Assembly: GCF_001418475.1 (NCBI RefSeq)
Contig: NZ_LIQX01000129.1
Location: forward strand, 1-36,443
Source: Streptomyces ossamyceticus
GTDB lineage: Bacteria; Actinomycetota; Actinomycetes; Streptomycetales; Streptomycetaceae
Reading direction: 5' to 3'
DNA length: 36,443 nt
Shown: one piece after another, positions 1 through 7,714 of the stretch
How the letters are laid out: each line of letters starts with the position of its first letter
Numbering within the stretch: position 1 is the first letter of the stretch
The notes under the pieces: model-generated
Database searches by the model: none
What the model was told of the DNA's origin: nothing
Seen by the model: the letters and a program-made list of their open reading frames with translations, nothing else
Translations under genes and position numbers: made by a program

Positions 1-2
1 CG

Positions 3-164
3 GCCGAACTCGCCGGGCGCGAGGTGTGGATCACCAGCGCCCTGCACGGCATCCGGGCGGTCATCGACTGGGGGCCCGGGTTCCCCGCGCCCCCGGCACC
101 GACCCGTGTCGACGAGTGGCGCGCCCACCTGACGGACTGCCTCGCACCCCTGCCCCGCCACTGA
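3..164 (+). CDS. Class IV aminotransferase fold protein, aminodeoxychorismate lyase-like (PabC), 3' end only
   Basis: The window opens inside a gene whose last 53 codons read in frame to a TGA at 162-164. The visible piece contains REVWITSALHGIRAVIDW, which matches the C-terminal strand and loop of fold-type IV PLP enzymes (aminodeoxychorismate lyase, branched-chain and D-amino acid aminotransferases), where a typical version is 'E.f.tnSlrGv.pV'. PabC removes pyruvate from 4-amino-4-deoxychorismate to give 4-aminobenzoate. A fused aminodeoxychorismate synthase lies downstream on the same strand, so PabC is the most economical reading. The PLP lysine and substrate loop are outside the window, so a branched-chain or other class IV aminotransferase cannot be excluded. 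The next gene starts 73 bases later, probably in the same operon. Confidence 0.72.
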   Translation, partial: AELAGREVWITSALHGIRAVIDWGPGFPAPPAPTRVDEWRAHLTDCLAPLPRH

Positions 165-237
165 CCACCCGCCACAGGCCGTCGGGCTCCCCGGCCCGCA
201 CGTCCCCGCAACTCCCTCACCCAAGGAGAGGTCGCAC

Positions 238-2046
238 ATGAAACTCCGTTCCCTGCAACGACACCTGGCCTCTGTCCGGCGCATGCACCTCGGCCCGTCG
301 CAGCGCGGTCTGCGGGCCCGGCTGGAACTGGTGGCCGAGAAGTCCCTGGGGGTCGGCACCTTCCTCTGGCACACGCTCGACCGCGCGGAGGACCTGGACG
401 CGCCGCTGCTGCACCATCTGCCGCGCGGCGGAGGCGAGAAGGACGTCCGCGTCTTCACCCTGGGGGACCTGCGGGACGCGACCGAGCGCTACGCCCGCTG
501 GTACCACGCGGCGGGTGTGGTGCGCGGCGACCGGGTCGGCATCCAGTCCGAGGACGGCATCGCCAACTTCGTCCACTTCCTGGCCGTGAACAGCCTCGGC
601 GCCATCCCCGCCCCGGTGAACCCGAACATGGCGCCCGACACCGCCGCACGCTACCTGGCCCGTCTGGAGCCGCGTGTCGTCGTCGCCGACTCCGGTCGGC
701 TCACCGCACTCCTGGAGGCCGCGGAATCACCGGGGGCCCTCGGTCTCACCGTCACACAGGAGGAGATCGACGCGGCGGGGCCCGCGGGCCCGCTGCCCAC
801 CGGTTACCCGTACCGGCACGGCGACCGGGACCCGGTGCTCATCGCCCACTCCTCCGGTACGACCGGCATGCCGAAGGCGCCGGTCCTCGGCCACCGCCAG
901 TTCTTCACCGGCAAGCGTCCCCGCATCCTCACCATGCCGTCCGGTCCTCAGGACAAGAACCTGCTGACTTTCCCCCCGTCGCACGGATCCGGCCTCAGCT
1001 ACATGATGATGGCCACCCTCACCGGCGTACCCACCCTGGTCATGGAGGAGCAGCGCGGACCAGCCGTCGCCGAGGCCATGCGCTGGTGGAAGCCGACCGT
1101 GGTCATCGGATTCCCCATCACCTTCGGCGAGTTGGCGACCCTGGGGCTGGAGCCGTCGGCGGCCGCTCATGTGACGACCTGGCTGGCCACGGCCGACGCC
1201 TCGCACGAGGCGCACATCCGCGAGCTGGTCCGCCTCGGCCGGCACCGCGAGGGCGGCAAGTGGCGGCAGGGCTCGCGGTACATCGACGGGCTCGCCTCGA
1301 CGGAGGTCGGCATGGCCGTCTTCCAGAACATCCACGGCCCGGACACCGAGGCCTATCAGCGCTGCGTCGGCTACCCCGAGCCGGTCGTGGAGGAGGCGAC
1401 CGTCTTCGACGAGCACGGAAAGCGGCTCGGCCCGCACGAGATCGGCTACATCGGGGTCAAGTCACCGACCGAGACACTGGGTTACTGGGCCGACGCCGAC
1501 CTGACCCACCGCTCCAAGAACGACGGCTTCTGGCTCACCGGAGACATCGGCTACTACGACGAGAAGGGCCGCTTCTACCAGTACGACCGTGCCACCGACG
1601 TCATCCAGACTCTCAACGGGCCCGTCCACAGCCTGCCGACCGAGGAGATCGTCCTCAAGTCGTGCCGCCGGGCGGTGGACTGCACGGTGGTCGGCGCGGT
1701 CAGCCCGGCCGACCCCGAACTGTTCGAACCGATCGGCGTGATCCGGATGCAGGAGAACTGCGACGACACCGCGGAACACCTGCTGTCGCAGATCAACGCG
1801 GCACTGCGCAAGGCCGGCATGCACCAGCTGTCCGCGCTCGTCGTCTGCAAGGGCGAGAACGACATCCCGCTCGGTGTCACCGGAAAGGTCCTCAAGCGCG
1901 AGGTCCGCAGCGCCTACGCCAAGATCCTTGTCGCCGACGACGATCTGCGCCTCGACGTGGCCCGTGTCCGCTCCGTACGCGGCGAGTTGGGCCAGCTGCC
2001 GCCCGCCGGTACGACGGCTGGTGGAAAGCGCGGCGCGGCCGCCTGA
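238..2046 (+). CDS. ANL-superfamily AMP-forming ligase, divergent; candidate acyl-CoA ligase or diazotase
   Basis: This 602-residue protein has the adenylate-forming enzyme layout. The P-loop-like A3 motif HSSGTTGMPK is at residues 204-213, the A7 motif WLTGDIGYYDEKG lies in the C-terminal third, and the A10 lysine is K550 in GVTGKVLKRE. The ATG at 238 follows AAGGAGAG at a good distance. The protein is unusual in three ways. It has about 60 extra N-terminal residues. The A5 motif reads GLASTEVGM where YGxTE is usual. The hinge region reads YDRATDVIQTLNG rather than the normal GRxDDxIKxxG. The family activates a carboxylate as the acyl-AMP, often for CoA transfer. A subset (CreM, AvaA6 and CmaA6 types) instead supports ATP-dependent diazotisation of aryl amines with nitrite. 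The nitrate transporter, nitrate reductase and aromatic amine genes nearby make that second role worth considering, but the sequence alone does not show the substrate. Confidence 0.88.
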   Translation: MKLRSLQRHLASVRRMHLGPSQRGLRARLELVAEKSLGVGTFLWHTLDRAEDLDAPLLHHLPRGGGEKDVRVFTLGDLRDATERYARWYHAAGVVRGDRVGIQSEDGIANFVHFLAVNSLGAIPAPVNPNMAPDTAARYLARLEPRVVVADSGRLTALLEAAESPGALGLTVTQEEIDAAGPAGPLPTGYPYRHGDRDPVLIAHSSGTTGMPKAPVLGHRQFFTGKRPRILTMPSGPQDKNLLTFPPSHGSGLSYMMMATLTGVPTLVMEEQRGPAVAEAMRWWKPTVVIGFPITFGELATLGLEPSAAAHVTTWLATADASHEAHIRELVRLGRHREGGKWRQGSRYIDGLASTEVGMAVFQNIHGPDTEAYQRCVGYPEPVVEEATVFDEHGKRLGPHEIGYIGVKSPTETLGYWADADLTHRSKNDGFWLTGDIGYYDEKGRFYQYDRATDVIQTLNGPVHSLPTEEIVLKSCRRAVDCTVVGAVSPADPELFEPIGVIRMQENCDDTAEHLLSQINAALRKAGMHQLSALVVCKGENDIPLGVTGKVLKREVRSAYAKILVADDDLRLDVARVRSVRGELGQLPPAGTTAGGKRGAAA

Positions 2047-2075
2047 CCTCTCTTCCCCGGGCGGGGCCACGGCGT

Positions 2076-2105
2076 CTCCGTAGGAGCTGCCTCCGTAGGA
2101 GCTGC
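2076..2105 (+). repeat. Two perfect 15-bp tandem copies between the ANL and DsbA-like genes
   Basis: The unit CTCCGTAGGAGCTGC occurs at 2076-2090 and again at 2091-2105, followed by a degenerate third copy. Each unit carries the small palindrome CTCC-GTA-GGAG. It lies in the 124-bp gap between genes and is not coding. It could be a local duplication or a hairpin-forming spacer in the mRNA. I see no direct sign of function. Confidence 0.75.
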
Positions 2106-2170
2106 CGCCGTACGACTCCCCGGTGGCCCCGCCCGCGTCCGCACCACGCAACCAGAAGGGAAACCGGTCA

Positions 2171-2860
2171 GTGATCAGCGTCGCGCCCGGCACCGTGGCC
2201 GTCTACGCGGACCTCGCCTGTCCGTGGGCCCATGTGGCGGTCCACCGGCTGTGGCGGACCCGCGCCGAACTCGGCCTCACCGACGTGGTGCGGTTCGACC
2301 ACCGCGCCGTTCTGCTGGAGATCATCAACCGAGGCACGCTGCCCAAGCCCGTCATCGACGCCGAGGTCCCGGTCACCGCGAAGATGGAACCCGACGCGGG
2401 ATGGCGCTCCTGGGACGAGCCGGACTGGCGCTGGCCCGTCAGTCGCCTGCTCGCCGCCGAGGCGGTGCAGGCGGCCAAGGCGCAGGGCCTGGCGGCGAGC
2501 GAGGCCCTCGACCGGGCCCTGCGCCGCGCCTTCTTCGCCGACAACGCGTGCATCACGATGCGCCATGTGATCCTCGCGGCCGCCGAGTCCAGTGCCGAGG
2601 TCGACGCGGCGGCCCTGCGCGAGGCCCTCGACGACGGACGTGCCCGGGCCGCGGTCCTCGCCCACGTCGACGACTTCACCTCCGGCCAGGTGGTCGCCAG
2701 CCCCCACCTGTTCACCGCGGACGGCGGCGCCTGGGCGAACCCCGGTGTCGACTTCCACTGGGCCGGACGCCCCGGCGTCAGTCCCGTCGTCCTCGACGAG
2801 GACGACCCCACGGTGTACCGCCGGATCCTGACCCGCGCGGCTCAGCAGCCCCGCCCCTGA
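2171..2860 (+). CDS. DsbA-family thioredoxin-fold protein (2-hydroxychromene-2-carboxylate isomerase/FrnE-like)
   Basis: The 229-residue product begins VISVAPGTVAVYADLACPWA and fits the DsbA/HCCA-isomerase clan: a beta strand, then the active-site segment DLACPWAHVAVHRLW, a long alpha-helical insertion, and a C-terminal segment with GQVVASPHLFTADG as in the cis-proline region. The active site is C17-P-W-A, so the second redox cysteine of a CxxC disulfide enzyme is missing. That favours a thiol-transfer or isomerase role, or a protein using one cysteine, over a classical oxidase. The GTG at 2171 is preferred because it follows AGAAGGGAAA. An upstream in-frame ATG at 2123 would add an unlikely Pro/Ala leader. 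There is no signal peptide, so it should be cytoplasmic. It lies 24 bases before narK. Its substrate is not evident. Confidence 0.82.
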   Translation: MISVAPGTVAVYADLACPWAHVAVHRLWRTRAELGLTDVVRFDHRAVLLEIINRGTLPKPVIDAEVPVTAKMEPDAGWRSWDEPDWRWPVSRLLAAEAVQAAKAQGLAASEALDRALRRAFFADNACITMRHVILAAAESSAEVDAAALREALDDGRARAAVLAHVDDFTSGQVVASPHLFTADGGAWANPGVDFHWAGRPGVSPVVLDEDDPTVYRRILTRAAQQPRP

Positions 2861-2884
2861 CCCGCCCAGGCCTGAAGGACACGC

Positions 2885-4249
2885 ATGAGTTCCACGCTGG
2901 AGCCGACCACCACGACCGGGTCCGCCCACGACGCGGGGCGCGGGCGACGGATCGCGCACTGGGACCCGGAGGACGAGGAGTTCTGGCGAAACGGCGGAAA
3001 GCGCGTCGCCACCAGGAACCTGGTGTTCTCCGTCCTCGCCGAGCACATCGGATTCTGCGTCTGGAGCCTGTGGTCGGTGATGGTCCTGTTCATGGGACCG
3101 GAATACGGGCTGTCCGCCGCGGACAAGTTCCTGCTGGTCTCCGTACCGACCCTGACCGGCGCCGCGCTGCGCGTCCCCTACAGCCTCGCGGTCAGCTGGT
3201 TCGGCGGACGGAACTGGACCGTCATCAGCGCGCTTCTGCTGCTGATCCCCACCGCCCTCGCGGCCCTGGTCATGCGCCCGGGGACGTCACTGGGCACCTT
3301 CGTCCTCGTCGCCGCCGTGGCGGGGGTCGGCGGTGGGAACTTCGCCTCGTCGATGACCAACATCAACGCGTTCTTCCCGCAGCGCCACAAGGGATGGGCG
3401 CTGGGTGTGAACGCGGGCGGCGGGAACGTCGGTGTCGCCGTCATGCAGGTGCTGGGTCTGGCCGTGCTGGGCACGGCCGGCGCGAGCCGCCCCGGGCTGA
3501 TGCTGTGGGTGCTGTGCGCGGCGATCGTCGTCGCCGCGGTCTGCGCCGCCCTGTTCATGGACAACCTGCCCGGCACCCGCAATGACACCGACGCTCTGCG
3601 GGCGGCTGTCAAGGACGTCCACTGCTGGCTGCTCTGCCTCCTCTACCTGGGTACGTTCGGCTCGTTCATCGGCTACGGCTTCGCCTTCGGGCTGGTCCTC
3701 CAGCACCAGTTCGGGCGCACGCCCCTGCAGGCGGCGGGGCTGACGTTCCTCGGGCCCCTCCTCGGGTCACTGACCCGGCCGGTGGGCGGGTGGCTGGCCG
3801 ACCGGTTCGGTGGCGCGCGGGTCACCTGCGCGGTCTTCGCCTCGCTGACCATCGCCACGGCGGTCGCCGTCTGGGCGTCCCACGTGCGTTCGCTGTCGCT
3901 CTTCACGGCCGCGTTCATCGCCCTGCTCGGACTGGCCGGCGCGGGCAACGGATCGACGTACAAGCTGATCCCGGTGGTCTTCCGGGACCGGGCCGCCCGA
4001 GGACCGGGTGGCGGGGACGCCGACCCGGACCCCGTGCGGGCGCGACGGCTCGTGGGAGCGGTGATCGGAGTCACCGGAGCCGCCGGCGCGCTCGGCGGGG
4101 TCGGTATCAACCTCGCCTTCCGCTTCTCCTTCGCCGAGTGGGCGAGCGGAGTGCCCGCCTTCATCGGGTTCCTGCTCTTCTATGTGGTCTGCCTCGCCGT
4201 CACCCAGGCCGTCTACGTGCGCGGCGGCCCCCTGGCGGCCCATGAGTGA
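2885..4249 (+). CDS. narK: NarK-type nitrate/nitrite transporter (MFS, NNP family)
   Basis: This is a 454-residue polytopic protein with about 12 hydrophobic segments and a hydrophilic N-terminus of about 45 residues. It carries the nitrate signature of the NNP family in GGNFASSMTNINAFFP followed by KGWALGVNAGGGNVGV. A second glycine-rich stretch, GAGNGSTYKLIPVVF, and the MFS loop motif GGWLADRFGG also fit. Members move nitrate in, or exchange nitrate and nitrite, across the cytoplasmic membrane. Its ATG at 2885 is 24 bases after the DsbA-like gene. The paired nitrate reductase is about 7 kb downstream on the same strand, so this operon appears to supply its own nitrate. The direction of transport (uptake or nitrite export) cannot be decided from sequence. 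An enzyme-like assignment is excluded by the membrane topology. Confidence 0.93.
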   Translation: MSSTLEPTTTTGSAHDAGRGRRIAHWDPEDEEFWRNGGKRVATRNLVFSVLAEHIGFCVWSLWSVMVLFMGPEYGLSAADKFLLVSVPTLTGAALRVPYSLAVSWFGGRNWTVISALLLLIPTALAALVMRPGTSLGTFVLVAAVAGVGGGNFASSMTNINAFFPQRHKGWALGVNAGGGNVGVAVMQVLGLAVLGTAGASRPGLMLWVLCAAIVVAAVCAALFMDNLPGTRNDTDALRAAVKDVHCWLLCLLYLGTFGSFIGYGFAFGLVLQHQFGRTPLQAAGLTFLGPLLGSLTRPVGGWLADRFGGARVTCAVFASLTIATAVAVWASHVRSLSLFTAAFIALLGLAGAGNGSTYKLIPVVFRDRAARGPGGGDADPDPVRARRLVGAVIGVTGAAGALGGVGINLAFRFSFAEWASGVPAFIGFLLFYVVCLAVTQAVYVRGGPLAAHE

Positions 4250-4357
4250 GTCCCAGCCAACACCCGGACGGCCCGTGAGCGACGGCCCGGACCGGGCACC
4301 CCGGCGGCACGTGAGCGACGACCGCCGACTCCACGTCGTGCGATGCAAGGAGAAACC

Positions 4358-5452
4358 ATGACCCTGCTCATCGATCCGGTGCTCGATCTCCCCACCGGAC
4401 GGGTCCCCGACCCGGAGGAGTTCATCGCCGCCGCCATGCGCTGGCACTTCAGCCCGGAGACGGGGTCGCCGTACTGGCTCGAAAGGGCCAGAACCCTGGA
4501 CTTCGACCCCCGACGGGACGTCCGCACCTTCGCCGATCTCCGGCTCTTCCCGAACGTGGTCAACGAGTTGCGGAACGTCCCGGTCCGGGATCTCGTTCCG
4601 CGCGGCTACGGCACATCCCCCCACATCGTCGGCGTGTACGAGAGCGGCGGCACGACCGGTGCCCCCAAGCGGGTGCCCCTGCTGGCCGATTGGGCGGACC
4701 GCTTCGTGAGCTGGTGCGCCGGCTACATGGACGAGCGCGGTCATCCGCGCGGCGCCCACTGGCTGGCCGTGATCCCCACCGGGCCGCACATCTGGGGCGA
4801 GATGGTCGCCCGGCAGGCCCGGCACCGGGGAGGCTTCGTCTCCTACGTCGACCTGGACCCCCGCTGGGTGAAGAAGTGCCTGGCCGAGGGCCGGACCGAG
4901 GAGGCCGAGCGCTACGCCGCCCATGTGATCGCACAGGCGGAGTTCGTCCTGGACGACCAGGACATCGGCGTCCTCGTGACCACACCGCCGCTGCTGGAGC
5001 GGCTCGCCCGCAGCGAACGGCTGGTCGAGCTGGTCAACGACAAGGTGCGGGCCATCATCTGGGGCGGCGCCCACATGGACCCCGACACCCGGGACCTGCT
5101 GCGCACGGAGGTCTTCCCCGGTGTGCAGCTGTTCGGCCAGTACGGCAGCACCATGATCCTCGGCGGGATGGTCGAGCGGGAGGGCATCGACGACGCATGC
5201 GTCTTCGACCCGTTCACTCCCTACGTCACCTTCTCCGTGATCGACCCCGAGTCGGGCAAGGAGGTCGCCCACGGCGAGCGCGGCCAGGTCGTCATGAACT
5301 TCGTCAGCAAGAGCGGTCTGCTGCCCAACAACCTCGAACGGGACCTCGCCACGAGGATCGCCCCGCTGCCCGGCCAGATCGGTGACTCCGTGGCCGATGT
5401 CAGCCCGGTTCCCTCCTTCGACAACGAGGCCGTCATCGAGGGGGTGTACTGA
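4358..5452 (+). CDS. Aryl carboxylate-activating enzyme, GriD/LuxE/phenylacetate-CoA ligase-like
   Basis: The 364-residue product carries the nucleotide-binding loop YESGGTTGAPKRVP, typical of phenylacetate-CoA ligases and LuxE acyl-protein synthetases, and a later FGQYGSTMILGG segment in the position of the adenylate-forming aromatic motif. It is shorter than a full ANL ligase and lacks a clear C-terminal A10 lysine domain, as in LuxE and GriD. In the grixazone pathway GriD works with GriC to reduce 3-amino-4-hydroxybenzoate to the aldehyde. By analogy this protein should activate an aryl acid with ATP and hand it to the next gene product. The ATG at 4358 has an AAGGAGAAACC ribosome site and is chosen over an upstream ATG at 4343. 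Its TGA overlaps the next ATG by one base (TGATG), which implies tight coupling. The acid is inferred, perhaps 4-aminobenzoate, and not shown. Confidence 0.85.
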   Translation: MTLLIDPVLDLPTGRVPDPEEFIAAAMRWHFSPETGSPYWLERARTLDFDPRRDVRTFADLRLFPNVVNELRNVPVRDLVPRGYGTSPHIVGVYESGGTTGAPKRVPLLADWADRFVSWCAGYMDERGHPRGAHWLAVIPTGPHIWGEMVARQARHRGGFVSYVDLDPRWVKKCLAEGRTEEAERYAAHVIAQAEFVLDDQDIGVLVTTPPLLERLARSERLVELVNDKVRAIIWGGAHMDPDTRDLLRTEVFPGVQLFGQYGSTMILGGMVEREGIDDACVFDPFTPYVTFSVIDPESGKEVAHGERGQVVMNFVSKSGLLPNNLERDLATRIAPLPGQIGDSVADVSPVPSFDNEAVIEGVY

Positions 5453-6864
5453 TGGAGGCCGGCCATGGCGGGCCGATCCCGCTCGACGCCCTCGGGCCGC
5501 GCGGCCCCCACCGGACCCGCAACCGCCAGACCGTACCGGACGTCACCGGCAGGCCGGTGACCGAACTCAGCCTGGTCCCCCGGCTGTTCGTGCAGCGCAG
5601 CCTGGCCGCCCTGCGCAAGGCGCCACCGCTGGACGCGGACGAGCTGTCGGCCGTTCTGGCCCGGGCGGGGGAGGCGTTCGCCACCGGCACGGTCGGCGGT
5701 GTGCCCGCGGACGCGTACCGGCATCGGGTGAGCCGGGTCACGGGCCTGCCGGTGTCCGTGGTGCACAAGGCGACCGAGCACATCGCGCACTGTGCCCGCG
5801 AGGTGTTCCACACGGTGGAGTGTGCCCGCCCCCGCGGCACCGTCAGCCACTGGCAGGACCCGCTGACCCGGCGCGGCACCGGCATCTGGACCCGGCGCGG
5901 CGACGTCTTCGCCGTGCACGCGGCGGGCAACCACCCCGGGGTGCACGCGCTCTGGCTGGAGGCCCTGGCCCTGGGATACCGGACGGCCGTACGGCCCTCC
6001 AGTCGTGAACCCTTCACCCCGCAGCGGCTGGTGACGGCGCTGCGGGAGTCCGGCATCGGCGACGACCGGCTGGTGCTGCTGCCCACCGACCACACGGTGG
6101 CCGACGACATCATCAGCGGCGCGGACCTCTCGCTCGTCTACGGCGGCGACCCGGTCGTGACCAAGTACCGCTCCGACCCGACGGTGCTCACCCAGGGCCC
6201 CGGACGGTCCAAGATCCTGCTCTGCGCCGGGGAGGACCCGGCCGCGGCGCTCGAGACCATCGTGGCCTCGGTGAGCGAGGAAGCCGGGACCGCGTGCGTC
6301 AACACCACCGCCGTCCTCGTGGACGGCGACCCGGCGCCGGTGGCCGAGGCCCTGGCCGAACGCCTCGCCGCCCTGCCGAGCCTGCCGCCGGAGGACGACA
6401 AGGCCGTCCTTCCGGTCCACCCCGTCGCCGGGGCGCGGGCCCTGGAGAAGCACCTGCTGGAGCACACCGGCGGTGGCACGGTACGGCTCGGTGGCGACGG
6501 GATCGTCGAGGAACTCGGGGACGGCAGTGCCGTACTGCGGCCCGCGGTGATCCAACTGGACCGGGCCGACGCCCCGCAGGCCGGCATGGAACTCCCGTTT
6601 CCCTGCGTGTGGGTGGCGCCGTGGGCACCCGCCGACGGCATCGCCCCGCTGACGAACACGCTCGTCCTGACGGTGTTCGGCGGCGACGAGGCCCTGATCG
6701 AGCGGCTGATCGCCGAACCGAGCATCAGGAACATCCACCTCGGCGACCGCCCGACGCACTGGATGGCACCCGGCGTTCCCCACGACGGCCATCTCGCCGA
6801 GTTCCTCATGCGCAGCAAAGGCATCGTCAGATCGGCGACAGCCGGACCGTGGAGGGAAGGGTGA
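5452..6864 (+). CDS. Acyl/aryl reductase, GriC/LuxC-like aldehyde-forming dehydrogenase
   Basis: This 470-residue protein looks like the LuxC/GriC branch of the aldehyde dehydrogenase superfamily. It has FAVHAAGNHPGVHALWLEAL as the cofactor-binding entry. A putative catalytic cysteine lies in EEAGTACVNTTAVLV, and a conserved C-terminal region reads NIHLGDRPTHWM. LuxC reduces an activated fatty acyl group with NADPH to the aldehyde. GriC does the same with an aminohydroxybenzoyl group. The gene begins within the stop of the LuxE/GriD-like gene, the same pairing as in lux and grixazone clusters, so the two should form one carboxylate reductase. With 4-aminobenzoate genes downstream, 4-aminobenzaldehyde is a reasonable predicted product, but this is inference. 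It is probably cytoplasmic, with no signal peptide or membrane span. Confidence 0.86.
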   Translation: MEAGHGGPIPLDALGPRGPHRTRNRQTVPDVTGRPVTELSLVPRLFVQRSLAALRKAPPLDADELSAVLARAGEAFATGTVGGVPADAYRHRVSRVTGLPVSVVHKATEHIAHCAREVFHTVECARPRGTVSHWQDPLTRRGTGIWTRRGDVFAVHAAGNHPGVHALWLEALALGYRTAVRPSSREPFTPQRLVTALRESGIGDDRLVLLPTDHTVADDIISGADLSLVYGGDPVVTKYRSDPTVLTQGPGRSKILLCAGEDPAAALETIVASVSEEAGTACVNTTAVLVDGDPAPVAEALAERLAALPSLPPEDDKAVLPVHPVAGARALEKHLLEHTGGGTVRLGGDGIVEELGDGSAVLRPAVIQLDRADAPQAGMELPFPCVWVAPWAPADGIAPLTNTLVLTVFGGDEALIERLIAEPSIRNIHLGDRPTHWMAPGVPHDGHLAEFLMRSKGIVRSATAGPWREG

Positions 6865-6871
6865 GGCAAGA

Positions 6872-7498
6872 GTGACCCGCCTGCTGCATATCGCCGCCTC
6901 CCCCAAAGGCGCGGATTCAGAGTCCCGGGCGATCGCGGAGACGTTCGTCGAGGCGTATCTCGACGCCCACGAGGACGGGACCGCCGACACGTTCGACCTG
7001 TGGAAGGAGCCGTTGCCCGCCTTCGACGCGGCCGCCGTCGCGGCGCAGAAGGCGGTCCTCGCCGGGAGGCCGCTGGAGGGCGCCGCGCACACGGCGTGGC
7101 AGGCGGTGCGCCGCACCTTCGAGCGGTTCGACAGCTACGACAGGTATGTGTTCAGCGTGCCGATGTGGAATTCCGGAATTCCCTACGTCCTGAAACACTT
7201 CATCGACGTGGTCAGCCAGTCGGGGATGCTTTTCCGACTCGACCGGACATCGGGTTACACCGGGCTGCTGCAGGGAAAGAAGGCAGTGGCGATCTACACG
7301 AGCGGCGTCTATGCGCCAGGAATGCCCGAGGGCTTCGGCTCCGACCTCCAGTCGACGACCTTCAACGACTGGCTGCGCTGGGCAGGCATCACCGAGATCG
7401 ACGACATTTCCGTCAGGGCACTGCGGTTCGCCGCGGACCCGGATACCTTGCGCCGCGAGGCACACGCCCGGGCGCGGGAACTCGGCAAGACGTTCTGA
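6872..7498 (+). CDS. FMN-dependent NAD(P)H azoreductase-like flavodoxin-fold enzyme
   Basis: The 208-residue protein starts MTRLLHIAASPKGADSESR, the usual AzoR opening with the FMN phosphate-binding SxKG.xSxSR loop. It continues with FSVPMWNSGIPYVLKHFID, the flavodoxin-like PxxNxxxPxxLKxxID motif, and AVAIYTSGVYAPGMPEGFG near the isoalloxazine site. Length and architecture match the AzoR family, whose members reduce azo dyes, quinones and some nitro or nitroso aromatics using two electrons from NAD(P)H. The GTG at 6872 lies 8 bases after the preceding TGA, so it is cotranscribed. In this operon an enzyme acting on azo, nitroso or quinoid intermediates would fit, as would protection against such a product. 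A paralogue in a stress cassette occurs at 24840-25484. The real substrate is unknown. Confidence 0.88.
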   Translation: MTRLLHIAASPKGADSESRAIAETFVEAYLDAHEDGTADTFDLWKEPLPAFDAAAVAAQKAVLAGRPLEGAAHTAWQAVRRTFERFDSYDRYVFSVPMWNSGIPYVLKHFIDVVSQSGMLFRLDRTSGYTGLLQGKKAVAIYTSGVYAPGMPEGFGSDLQSTTFNDWLRWAGITEIDDISVRALRFAADPDTLRREAHARARELGKTF

Positions 7499-7714
7499 TC
7501 CGTCGGGAGAGAACATTCCCCCGTCCCGGTAAATCGGCTCTCTTCAGCGCCGAAGTCATCCTCGAATTGGCTCTGTTCCCCGCCGAACGACATGAATTAC
7601 CGTGACCGGAACGACCTCTTTTTTCCATGAAGAACCTTCGCTGTGGCGGCCGCCGGGACAACCGTGCGCCGCGCACCGAAGTGTTTCGCCCCCATTCGGT
7701 GGAGGAATAGCCGC
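7499..7714 (+). promoter_or_regulatory. 216-bp gap before the DAHP synthase gene, possible internal promoter region
   Basis: This is the largest gap inside the otherwise tightly packed operon and is noticeably more AT-rich than its surroundings, for example around 7560-7630. No clear -35/-10 pair stands out, but the composition and length suggest a second promoter that would drive the DAHP synthase, pabAB and nitrate reductase part separately. An in-frame upstream ATG at 7643 exists, but it has no convincing ribosome site. Confidence 0.3.
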
